Assembly (NCBI GenBank): GCA_002311865.1
Contig: DBZV01000049.1
Span: 26,726-48,432 of the forward strand
Direction: 5' to 3'
Source: Dehalococcoidia bacterium UBA1151
GTDB taxonomy: Bacteria; Chloroflexota; Dehalococcoidia; Lucifugimonadales; Lucifugimonadaceae
Length of the DNA stretch: 21,707 bases
Part shown: in pieces, positions 1 to 6,377 of the stretch
Layout of the letters: each line of letters begins with the position of its first letter
How positions within the stretch are numbered: position 1 is the first letter of the stretch
Position numbers and translations under genes: made by a program
The notes under the pieces: model-generated
Databases searched by the model: none
What the model was told of the DNA's origin: nothing
The model's input: the letters and a program-made list of their open reading frames with translations, nothing else

Positions 1-27
1 CCGATTGGCGCTAACTAATGCAGGACG

Positions 28-981
28 CTAATCCTTGAGCAGAATCACGACTCGGCGCTGGTCTCCCTCGCCACTGCTTTCAGTCATGACATCCGGGTGG
101 TCGGCCAGCGTCATGTGAATGATGCGGCGGTCCGCAGCCGTCATCGGTTGCAGTGTTTGTTCACGCCCGGAACCAACTGCGCGATCAGCCGCGCGGTCGG
201 CCGTCTCCGCCAGGTTCTCCTGGCGACGCTCCCGGTATCCTTCGACGTCGATCGTGACGTAGCACGAGCGCTCAATGCGCTTGTTGATGATCATATTGAG
301 CAAGAATTGCAGAGATTGGAGAGTCTCCCCTCGGCGGCCAATCAACAGACCTGAGTCTTCGCCCTCCAACTCAAATGCCACATCAGAATCCGTGCTGTCT
401 TCTTCGCTCACAAATGTTTGTACGGTCACGTCCATCGCACCGAGTAGATAGTCCAGAACCTCAGCGGCAACCTTCTCCACTTCTGGATCAGGACCCGGCT
501 GGCGGGGCTCACGTTCACGGCGCTCGCGCTGCTGTCGTGGCTCCGATTTGGTTGCCGCTACTGGCGCGCTAGCCTCTTCCGAATCATCGTCCGAATCCGC
601 GACCATAGCCGGCTCTGGAGTCGCCCCTGGGTCGTCGGACAGAGGTGCATCTTCATCGCTAGATTGTGAATCTGCACGACCACGGCCTCTCCCGCGACCA
701 CGACCTCGGCGATTGCGGCCGCCTCGGCTGCGGCGCTGTGGGCGCTCATCAGATGCCTCATCACCTTCAGTCGGCTGCGCCTCAACGGGTGGCGCTTCTT
801 CAACCTGCTCATCTATCAGAGTGACGTGAATTTCTGCCGGCTCACCGCCGAAGCCGAGTATTCCGGAGCGACCCGGATTAACGACGACGATTTCTACTTC
901 TTCTCGATTTAGACCGAGTGTCTCGAGAGCGAGATCGGTTGCTTCGTCTACGGTCTTTGCTGTGAACTGTCGAGTCGGCAT
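28..981 (-). CDS. jag: Jag/KhpB-like RNA-binding protein (Jag-N, KH, R3H)
   Basis: Cytoplasmic RNA-binding protein of the Jag/KhpB (EloR) family, commonly encoded just after yidC and linked in other bacteria to envelope growth. From the ATG at 981 it is 317 residues. A Jag-N domain spans about residues 1-58. An acidic, disordered linker follows, containing an Arg-Gly tract at about 83-102 that is unusual for the family. A KH domain has its GxxG loop as GRRG at 215-218, and a C-terminal R3H domain carries the R-x3-H motif at R285-H289 followed by SSGEGDQRR. The start at 981 is chosen because Jag-N homology begins there; the frame stays open upstream to 1077 but that part is arginine/proline-rich and unlike the family. 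Its first 34 codons overlap the end of yidC in another frame. Family assignment is firm; the exact cellular role is inferred. Confidence 0.93.
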   Translation of the reverse strand: MPTRQFTAKTVDEATDLALETLGLNREEVEIVVVNPGRSGILGFGGEPAEIHVTLIDEQVEEAPPVEAQPTEGDEASDERPQRRSRGGRNRRGRGRGRGRGRADSQSSDEDAPLSDDPGATPEPAMVADSDDDSEEASAPVAATKSEPRQQRERREREPRQPGPDPEVEKVAAEVLDYLLGAMDVTVQTFVSEEDSTDSDVAFELEGEDSGLLIGRRGETLQSLQFLLNMIINKRIERSCYVTIDVEGYRERRQENLAETADRAADRAVGSGREQTLQPMTAADRRIIHMTLADHPDVMTESSGEGDQRRVVILLKD

Positions 982-1825
982 CAGTGGGGGACCCTTCCAT
1001 GTCATTGGTGCCCGAACCCGTAGTGCCTGATCCCACGGCGGAGAGCGTAGGCACGCTTTCTGCCCCGGACGATGCAAACGGATTCTGACGTCCTGTTACG
1101 AAGTACTGAATTACAAAGCCAGCCACGTTGGACACAAGAATGTAAAACGCAAGGCCGGTTGGGAACTGGAATGTGAAGAAACCAAACATGATTGGCATCA
1201 TCCACAACATGATCTGGTTTGTCTGGGCTTGTCTTTCGTCAGACGGCTTCGTCATCATCATCTTCTGGGTGAACCACATTGAGCCGCCAACCAAGACGGG
1301 AAGCAAAATATTGATTGGCGCGGGCTGGGCTGAGACCAGTCCAACCAGGTCCATGCCAAGGAAATCACTGTTGAATGGAACGCCATTTCGGGCCGGGTTC
1401 CATGAATAGAAGAGTCCGTCCAGGTTTGCCAGGCCTTCAGGGGTGGGCGGGACCACTTTAAAGAGCGCTCGGAAAAGGCCAAACCAGATTGGCATCTGGA
1501 TTACCATTGGACCAAGACAGCCAATTGGATTGACGCCGTTTTCTTTGTACAGCGCCATCGTCTCGCGAGATAGTCCAGCTCGCTCTTCCCGGCTTTTGCC
1601 TTTGTACTTCTCTTGAAGCGCCTTGATCCGGGGCTGAAGGCCGCTCATGGCCTTCATCTGCTTCGTTTGTCGGATCGTCATCGGTATCAACAGGAACCGA
1701 ATGATTATCGTGAAAACGATGATGCTCAGGCCAAAGTTATCCCAGAGCAAGTCGTAAAGCAGCGCAAGGCTGTTGACCATCGGCCGCATGATGATTTCAT
1801 TCCACAGAATCCCGAAGATGGCCAT
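878..1825 (-). CDS. yidC: YidC/Oxa1 membrane protein insertase
   Basis: Integral membrane insertase that places proteins in the inner membrane, alone or with SecYEG. The 315-residue protein is the short form without the large periplasmic domain of proteobacterial YidC. The conserved hydrophilic-groove arginine is R43 in the first core transmembrane segment (TIIIRFLLIP). The cytoplasmic hairpin (KQMKAMSGLQPRIKALQEKY) follows, then the NPIGCLGPMVIQMPIW segment at about 99-114 and two more hydrophobic segments to about 243. A tail of roughly 70 residues ends in an Arg/Ser-rich stretch (289-315), plausibly ribosome-binding as in other YidC tails. I chose the ATG at 1825, which overlaps the stop of the upstream gene as TGATG; a TTG three codons earlier is the alternative. 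No lipobox is present. The last 104 bases also encode the start of jag. Confidence 0.95.
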   Translation of the reverse strand: MAIFGILWNEIIMRPMVNSLALLYDLLWDNFGLSIIVFTIIIRFLLIPMTIRQTKQMKAMSGLQPRIKALQEKYKGKSREERAGLSRETMALYKENGVNPIGCLGPMVIQMPIWFGLFRALFKVVPPTPEGLANLDGLFYSWNPARNGVPFNSDFLGMDLVGLVSAQPAPINILLPVLVGGSMWFTQKMMMTKPSDERQAQTNQIMLWMMPIMFGFFTFQFPTGLAFYILVSNVAGFVIQYFVTGRQNPFASSGAESVPTLSAVGSGTTGSGTNDMEGSPTDADSTVHSKDRRRSNRSRSRDTRSKSRRSRNRRR

Positions 1826-3147
1826 CAGCGGCAATCCTCTCCGTTTTTCAGCTTCAGACAGCCCAGCCGGGCCCTGTCATTTGTGGAGAACCACTGCAAC
1901 TCACGTTCCAGAGTATGAATATAAATTACTGATTCCGAAACAACCGGAGACGATTTCACGGCTGATGCGGTGGCGAACTTTCCAAGCTCTTGACCAGTTG
2001 CTATGTCAATCACCCAGACATCCTGGTCTCCTGATGGCACGGCAAGAAGACGGTCTCGTGCACGACCTGATGGCCGTTGTGGGCCGTCATACAGCGTGGG
2101 AGCGGCAACGATCTGGCCCTCAATTTTGACGGAATCAGACCAGATTGCCTGGCCGGTGGTGATAGAGACGGCGTGCACCTCTCCGCCGAGATTTGCCACG
2201 TAGGCGATACCGTCCTCAATGACGGCCTCCGCCCAAACCCAACCGTTGGCGTCGTATTTCCATTCCGTAGACGGATTAATGGTGTCGCCGGTGACAGCTC
2301 GCGCCCGTGTGGACAGATCCAGTGAGTAAAAGTTGTTCCTCAGATCGCCAACGTAGAGCTTGCCATCCTGCACCACCGGTGTCGCTGCAATCGCGCCCTC
2401 CATGGTGAAGCTCCAGAGGAGTCTGTCACCAACGTTGGTGATGCCATCAGCAAGATCGATCGCGTACACATGCCTATCCAGGGATGTGATGTACGCGACA
2501 TCGTCTACCACCACGGGAGTGCTGAACACAGCATCGCCCGTGGGAAAGGCCCATTTCACTCGGCTGAAATCTTGTAGGGCCGGGTTTGAGTTAAGCGCAA
2601 AAAGGTAGCCACCCGGATCTTTTTCGCCACCAATCTCTGAAGTCCCGAAAATCAGCGTATCGCCGACCAGTACCGTCCGGCCAACGATTTCTGTTTCGAT
2701 ATTGAATTCCGGAACGGAATCGACGCGCTCGGTATCGTCCTGCCCGGGCGGCGTGTACTGCTTGGACCGGTCCCACAGGGGTTGCCTAGTTGTGAGATCA
2801 ATGCTCGATACGTTGGCTTCGCACTCATTACCTCTGCAATCGTATGAGGCAAGGAAAACCGTGTCCCCGATAATTAGCGGTGTGCCGTAGATCTTACCCA
2901 GCTCCAGATTGGCTCCGGGGTAGAGGGTTGTTACAGAATTCGTATCTGGATTGACGCGGACCAGATCGCCATCCTTATCGCCAATAATAATCCCATCATC
3001 GGTAACCACTGGAGCGGCCCATCCGCCTGATGGACTGAGACCACCCGCGCATGCGATCGTCGCAATCAGCGATATCACCAGAAATGCGGACACGATGGAC
3101 CGGCTGCACTTGTTTGCCTTTCGCCGCGGCGCTCGGTTGAAAAACAC
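1825..3147 (-). CDS. PQQ-type beta-propeller repeat lipoprotein inside the yidC operon
   Basis: Probable exported, membrane-anchored beta-propeller protein of 440 residues. A basic N-terminus (RAPRRKANKCSR) and a hydrophobic stretch (about 18-32) end in TIAC, with Cys33 as the likely lipidated residue, although the -3 position is Thr rather than Leu. The rest is repeats of the PQQ/BamB type: short strands such as STPVVVDDVAYITSLDRHVYAID, ATPVVQDGKLYVGDLRNNFYSLD and SSPVVSESVIYIHT, each pairing a 'tPvv.dg.vyv' strand with an 'l.aLd..tG...W' strand; I judge six to eight blades. It starts with GTG overlapping the yidD stop (TAGTG) and ends overlapping the yidC start (TGATG), so it is translationally coupled to both. 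BamB-like fold does not prove a BamB role; the context suggests help with membrane or exported protein biogenesis, which is inference. Confidence 0.85.
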   Translation of the reverse strand: MFFNRAPRRKANKCSRSIVSAFLVISLIATIACAGGLSPSGGWAAPVVTDDGIIIGDKDGDLVRVNPDTNSVTTLYPGANLELGKIYGTPLIIGDTVFLASYDCRGNECEANVSSIDLTTRQPLWDRSKQYTPPGQDDTERVDSVPEFNIETEIVGRTVLVGDTLIFGTSEIGGEKDPGGYLFALNSNPALQDFSRVKWAFPTGDAVFSTPVVVDDVAYITSLDRHVYAIDLADGITNVGDRLLWSFTMEGAIAATPVVQDGKLYVGDLRNNFYSLDLSTRARAVTGDTINPSTEWKYDANGWVWAEAVIEDGIAYVANLGGEVHAVSITTGQAIWSDSVKIEGQIVAAPTLYDGPQRPSGRARDRLLAVPSGDQDVWVIDIATGQELGKFATASAVKSSPVVSESVIYIHTLERELQWFSTNDRARLGCLKLKNGEDCR

Positions 3148-3401
3148 TATCGAACGCTCTCAGGGTGGCCATCATGCTTGTGCTCATGGCGGTCCGGCAC
3201 AGGGTCGTATCCACCCTCATGAGCTGGCCGGCAGCGAAGAATCCGACCGATTCCCAGCCGAATGCCCCTAATAACCCCATGCCTCTCAATCGCTTCGGCA
3301 GCAAACGAAGAGCATGTGGGTTCGTAACGACACTGGCCTGACCAGTACGGAGAGATTGCGAGCTTATATATTTTTATGAGGAGAAGAGGTAGGAATTTCA
3401 T
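3147..3401 (-). CDS. yidD: YidD membrane protein insertion efficiency factor
   Basis: Small amphipathic inner-membrane-associated protein that assists YidC-dependent insertion. The 84-residue protein has the full family pattern: LLLIKIYKLAISPYWSGQCR, then YEPTCSSFAAEAIERHG, then IRGIRLGIGRILRCRPAHEG followed by GYDPVP. The Cys residues around 25, 31 and 58 are the usual family cysteines. I use the ATG at 3401; a TTG one codon earlier is also possible. There is no strong Shine-Dalgarno sequence. It lies 71 bases after rnpA and its TAG overlaps the GTG of the next gene. The short His/Asp-rich tail after GYDPVP (DRHEHKHDGHPESVR) is not conserved in the family. Confidence 0.95.
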   Translation of the reverse strand: MKFLPLLLIKIYKLAISPYWSGQCRYEPTCSSFAAEAIERHGVIRGIRLGIGRILRCRPAHEGGYDPVPDRHEHKHDGHPESVR

Positions 3402-3472
3402 CAATTATTGGTTGGGCAACACAGTGCCCCCCAACTGGGATTGTTGGCCTCCATGCCAACTGTGTCCGCTAG

Positions 3473-3850
3473 TTATATCAAGTCCCGGTCCGAACTGCTA
3501 CCTTCTGCTTCACTATCATCAGCAATAACACCCGTCCGAAGAAGCAACTCTTTAAGCGCCTCACGGACCTCCAGGTAGGTAGCGTCCGCCACTCCAGAAC
3601 GTGCTATGACAACAACGTCGTTGCCGGGTATGGAATCAAATGTCCGCGCGTTCTCTCTGATTAGACGCTTAACCCGGTTCCTGGTAACTGATCCACCAAC
3701 GCGCTTACTTACAGATAGCCCCCAGCGTGTGATTGGCAATTGGGATGGGGCCGCGGTCACAACGAGCAATCGATTAGAAACGCGCCTGCCCCGGCGCCGC
3801 ACCGACTCGAACTCGTCGCGGCGTCTCAGACGCTGATCGCGACTGAGCAT
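3473..3850 (-). CDS. rnpA: Ribonuclease P protein component
   Basis: Protein subunit of RNase P, which binds the RNA subunit and pre-tRNA 5' leader for tRNA maturation. The 125-residue protein opens with MLSRDQRLRRRDEFESVRRR, typical of RnpA. The central strand WGLSVSKRVGGSVTRNRVKR carries the family's RNR signature, followed by LIRENAR and the strand NDVVVIARSGVADATYLEV. The acidic C-terminal extension (ADDSEAEGSSSDRD) is longer than usual. The ATG at 3850 follows an AGGTG ribosome site (3858-3862) with 7-base spacing. It sits 23 bases after rpmH, the usual arrangement. Confidence 0.95.
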   Translation of the reverse strand: MLSRDQRLRRRDEFESVRRRGRRVSNRLLVVTAAPSQLPITRWGLSVSKRVGGSVTRNRVKRLIRENARTFDSIPGNDVVVIARSGVADATYLEVREALKELLLRTGVIADDSEAEGSSSDRDLI

Positions 3851-3873
3851 CTGAATTCACCTGGTGACCGCCA

Positions 3874-4011
3874 CTAGACCGTCAACACGGAACGACCGCG
3901 CTGGCGCCTACGGGCAAGAACCCTGCGTCCCGCTTTGGATAGCATTCGGCGTCGGAATCCGTGGACTCGTGCTCGCCGACGTTTTTTGGGCTGATAAGTT
4001 CGTGTTGGCAT
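3874..4011 (-). CDS. rpmH: 50S ribosomal protein L34
   Basis: Structural protein of the large ribosomal subunit, 45 residues. I found it by translating the minus strand: it begins MPTRTYQPKKRRRARVHGFR, continues RRMLSKAGRRVLARRRQRGR and ends SVLTV. This is the canonical L34 pattern (TYQPKxRRR..HGFR.RM.T..GR.VL..RR.KGR..L). It is very basic and ends in a TAG at 3874-3876. It heads the minus-strand operon with rnpA, yidD, the propeller gene, yidC and jag. A TATAAT box lies about 30 bases upstream. Open frames on the opposite strand here are shadows. Confidence 0.97.
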   Translation of the reverse strand: MPTRTYQPKKRRRARVHGFRRRMLSKAGRRVLARRRQRGRSVLTV

Positions 4012-4040
4012 TAGTTCTCTGCTTGATGGTGAACCTAGAG

Positions 4041-4068
4041 ATTATACGCCCAGCCGCGGGCTTGTCTG
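4041..4068 (-). promoter_or_regulatory. Probable sigma70-type promoter of the rpmH operon
   Basis: Reading the minus strand, a perfect TATAAT occupies 4046-4041. CAGACA (4 of 6 matches to TTGACA) occupies 4068-4063, with a 16-base spacer. It lies about 30 bases upstream of the rpmH ATG at 4011 and is the best -10 box in this divergent region. The sequence is seen; promoter activity is inferred. Confidence 0.6.
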
Positions 4069-4099
4069 CGGTTTCTAACACCTGATTTTGAACTCGCGT

Positions 4100-4128
4100 T
4101 TGCGGGATGGCCCCGGTGGACTTAAAAT
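4100..4128 (+). promoter_or_regulatory. Possible promoter for the GreA-like operon
   Basis: On the plus strand TTGCGG (4100-4105) and TAAAAT (4123-4128) are spaced by 17 bases, about 95 bases upstream of the GTG at 4222. The -10 is good (5 of 6), the -35 weak (3 of 6). The stretch 4012-4221 otherwise holds only the divergent rpmH promoter; I see no DnaA boxes in it. Confidence 0.3.
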
Positions 4129-4221
4129 CAATAATAGTCAATTGGTGTTTGACCAGTTATTGGACCACGAGCCAACCGGATCAACGCCTCAATCTATTAA
4201 GACACAGGGAGTGGATACATA

Positions 4222-5055
4222 GTGGCTACCGAACCTGAAGTCTCGGCCGACGCCCCGGCGGATTTGCAGATAACAGTCGCACTTGCGGAATACATTCAAA
4301 CTGTCAGCGACGATGATAAGCAGAAGGCGCAGCCAGAATTGGCCAGGTTTAGTAGATGGGTAGGTCCAGACCGATTGGTCTCCGCCCTCGCTCCTCCTGA
4401 AATTGGTGAGTACGGAGATATCGTCAGTGCCCGCGGCACCGCTCCAGACGCCGCAGAGCGACTGGCCGCAGTGAAGGCTTTCCTCGCATATCTAAAGAAG
4501 CAGGGCCATATTAATGTTGGACTTGCCCAACACCTGCGGGTTCGCAAGGCACGTGCATCAACGCTGGCCAAAAACAGGGAAGCCGCGCCGGTTATTCGGC
4601 TGACCAAACAAGGCCATGCAGACATAACTCAGAAGCTGGAAGAGTACCGCAGTCAGCGCCAATCGCTTGCCCAGCAGATCCACCGTGCAGCACAGGATAA
4701 AGACGTCCGTGAGAACGCACCTCTTGAGGCGGCGCGCGAAGCACAAAGTATGCTCATGTCGAAGATCGCAGAAGCGGAAGCAACCCTCCGTCACTCCGAA
4801 ATTATTGAGGATGACGGAACCGGAGCTCGCAAAGAGATGGTCATGCTGGGCAGCAATATCACGCTGCAAGATGTTACCGGCGGACGACCGATGGCCTATC
4901 AGATTGTTGAGCCAAATGAGGCAAACCCCCTGAACGCCAAGATCTCAAATGCGTCACCCGTGGGTGCAGCGGTTCTGGGCAAGGCGGTTGGCGACAAGAT
5001 CACCGTGAAGACACCGCGTGGTGAGCAAACATACGAGATCGTCAAAACTCGGTAG
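4222..5055 (+). CDS. greA: GreA/GreB-family transcript cleavage factor with recombinase-like N-terminal domain
   Basis: Probable RNA polymerase secondary-channel factor that stimulates transcript cleavage in backtracked complexes. It is 277 residues against about 158 for GreA. Residues 122-200 form the coiled-coil arm (LTKQGHADITQKLEEY ... AEAEATLRHSEII). The tip reads KDVRENAPLEAA, so D161 and E164 match the two acidic tip residues of E. coli GreA (D41, E44). Residues 205-277 are the FKBP-like domain (LGSNITLQDV ... KISNASPVGAAVLGKAVGD). Residues 14-110 are extra and resemble the SAM-like core-binding domain of tyrosine recombinases (helical, with ERLAAVKAFLAYLKKQGHI). Start is GTG with AGGGAG at 4206-4211, 10 bases ahead. 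It leads an operon with an antiporter and an oxidase. The Gre part is firm; the role of the N-terminal part is unknown. Confidence 0.88.
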   Translation: MATEPEVSADAPADLQITVALAEYIQTVSDDDKQKAQPELARFSRWVGPDRLVSALAPPEIGEYGDIVSARGTAPDAAERLAAVKAFLAYLKKQGHINVGLAQHLRVRKARASTLAKNREAAPVIRLTKQGHADITQKLEEYRSQRQSLAQQIHRAAQDKDVRENAPLEAAREAQSMLMSKIAEAEATLRHSEIIEDDGTGARKEMVMLGSNITLQDVTGGRPMAYQIVEPNEANPLNAKISNASPVGAAVLGKAVGDKITVKTPRGEQTYEIVKTR

Positions 5056-5058
5056 GCT

Positions 5059-5112
5059 GCGGCCAACTCTGACATAGCGATCTGATTCAATCAGGCTGAA
5101 CTGGTCGGCCGC
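5059..5112 (+). repeat. Intergenic inverted repeats between greA-like gene and antiporter
   Basis: An outer pair GCGGCC (5059-5064) and GGCCGC (5107-5112) encloses a near-perfect inner dyad CTGATT-C-AATCAG (5082-5094). It starts just after the greA-like stop and ends 8 bases before a ribosome-binding site. No T-tract follows, so it looks more like an RNA-stabilising or translation-modulating element than a terminator. Function is inferred. Confidence 0.4.
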
Positions 5113-5159
5113 GACGCGCGAGGGGACATCCAATAAAAAACTGGTACATTCTGGGAATC

Positions 5160-6377
5160 GTGGCCTCGCTGATGCTTCCCGCAGTTCTTTACCGGACCAT
5201 CCTCCACCTGCCAGAGCCGTGGATGGAATCGGTCATATTTGGCATTGGTATCGTAGGTGCCGCATTCCTGCTGGCGTGGGCAGCAGAGGCCGCTCAAGTT
5301 GAGATTTCAGCCGGTCTTGCAATTGCGATTGTCGCGCTGCTCACGGTTCTCCCGGAGTACGCCGTAGACATGACGTTCGCCTGGAAAGCCGGGGTTGACC
5401 CCGCGCTTCCAGCGTTCCTCGCTGGCACCGGCCCTGAGCCAAGCTCTCTTGAGTTGCCAGCCGCAAACCTGACGGGTGGCAACAGACTTCTCTCAGGATT
5501 CGGCTGGCCGCTAATCATTCTCCTGTTTTACTGGCGGCGGAAAGATTACGTTCACCTGACCAAAGATCTGTCGCCAGAGATCATCGTCCTTGGCCTGGCC
5601 GCCCTCTACTCAATTCTGATATTCGTGCGTGCCGAGATTACGCTCTGGGATACCGGTGTCCTGATCGTTCTGTTCATCGTCTACCTCTGGCTGATCTCGA
5701 AAGCCAGTCACGATAGTAACCATGAAGAAGACATGATCGGACCGCCCAGGGTGATTGCAGCGCTCTCGAAAGTGAAGCGTAGGGTGCTCATACTGGGGCT
5801 GTTTGCCGGTGCGGGAGCGGTGGTCGGTATTTCGGCCGAACCGTTTGCTGATGGCCTGGTCCACACTGGCGAAGAGTTCGGCATCGACCGGTTCATCCTT
5901 GTACAGTGGGTGGCCCCGCTCGCTTCAGAATCACCGGAAATTCTGGTCGCTGCAATCTTCACGCTGCGAGGCAACCCGCTCTTTGGAATGGCCGCGCTGA
6001 TATCCGCCTCAGTGAACCAGTGGACTCTCCTGGTGGCATCACTCCCTATCGCCTTTAGCCTTGGCCTTGGAGAAGCTCAAGCCCTGCCGCTGAACGACAG
6101 GCAGCAGGCTGAGATATTCCTGACCCTCGCCCAGATCATCTTCGCCGTCGTGCTCATCGCCAAATTAAGAATCGGTTGGATGGGTGCGGGTGTCCTTGGT
6201 CTCGTATTCGTGACTCATCTGGTCTTCAACTCAACCGAGGCGAGATACGTGTACGGCATCATCTTCTTCATTCTTACCGCCGCGATGATTGCAATTCAGC
6301 CTGAACACATCACCGGTCTTCGCGACAGGGCATTCGACTTCCGTGATGCGCTCAAAGAGCGGGCCGGACTCGCGTGA
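5160..6377 (+). CDS. Ca2+/cation antiporter (CaCA) family membrane protein
   Basis: Polytopic inner-membrane exchanger likely moving Ca2+ or another cation against Na+ or H+. The two inverted alpha-repeats of the CaCA superfamily are visible. The first (about 35-75) reads AAEAAQVEISAG then LLTVLPEYAVD. The second (about 228-268) reads GLVHTGEEFGIDRF then APLASESPEILVA. Each has the acidic PE pair that binds the transported cation. About ten hydrophobic segments surround them, with a loop at about 76-112 and a cytoplasmic loop containing HDSNHEED at about 183-190. The GTG at 5160 is the first standard start, but an open frame runs back to an ATA at 5133 preceded by AGGGG, which would add MKNWYILGI. 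The stop overlaps the next start as GTGA. Ion specificity cannot be read from sequence. Confidence 0.82.
   Translation: MASLMLPAVLYRTILHLPEPWMESVIFGIGIVGAAFLLAWAAEAAQVEISAGLAIAIVALLTVLPEYAVDMTFAWKAGVDPALPAFLAGTGPEPSSLELPAANLTGGNRLLSGFGWPLIILLFYWRRKDYVHLTKDLSPEIIVLGLAALYSILIFVRAEITLWDTGVLIVLFIVYLWLISKASHDSNHEEDMIGPPRVIAALSKVKRRVLILGLFAGAGAVVGISAEPFADGLVHTGEEFGIDRFILVQWVAPLASESPEILVAAIFTLRGNPLFGMAALISASVNQWTLLVASLPIAFSLGLGEAQALPLNDRQQAEIFLTLAQIIFAVVLIAKLRIGWMGAGVLGLVFVTHLVFNSTEARYVYGIIFFILTAAMIAIQPEHITGLRDRAFDFRDALKERAGLA

Noticed and set aside
660..740. Simple repeat or repeat element within jag
   Set aside because: The CG-rich repetition encodes the Arg-Gly tract of the Jag linker; it is coding low complexity, not a separate element.
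3864..4085. 73-codon plus-strand frame over the rpmH region
   Set aside because: Antisense to rpmH, which has an unmistakable L34 sequence.
4012..4221. Replication origin beside rpmH
   Set aside because: No TTATCCACA-like boxes and no AT-rich unwinding region found.
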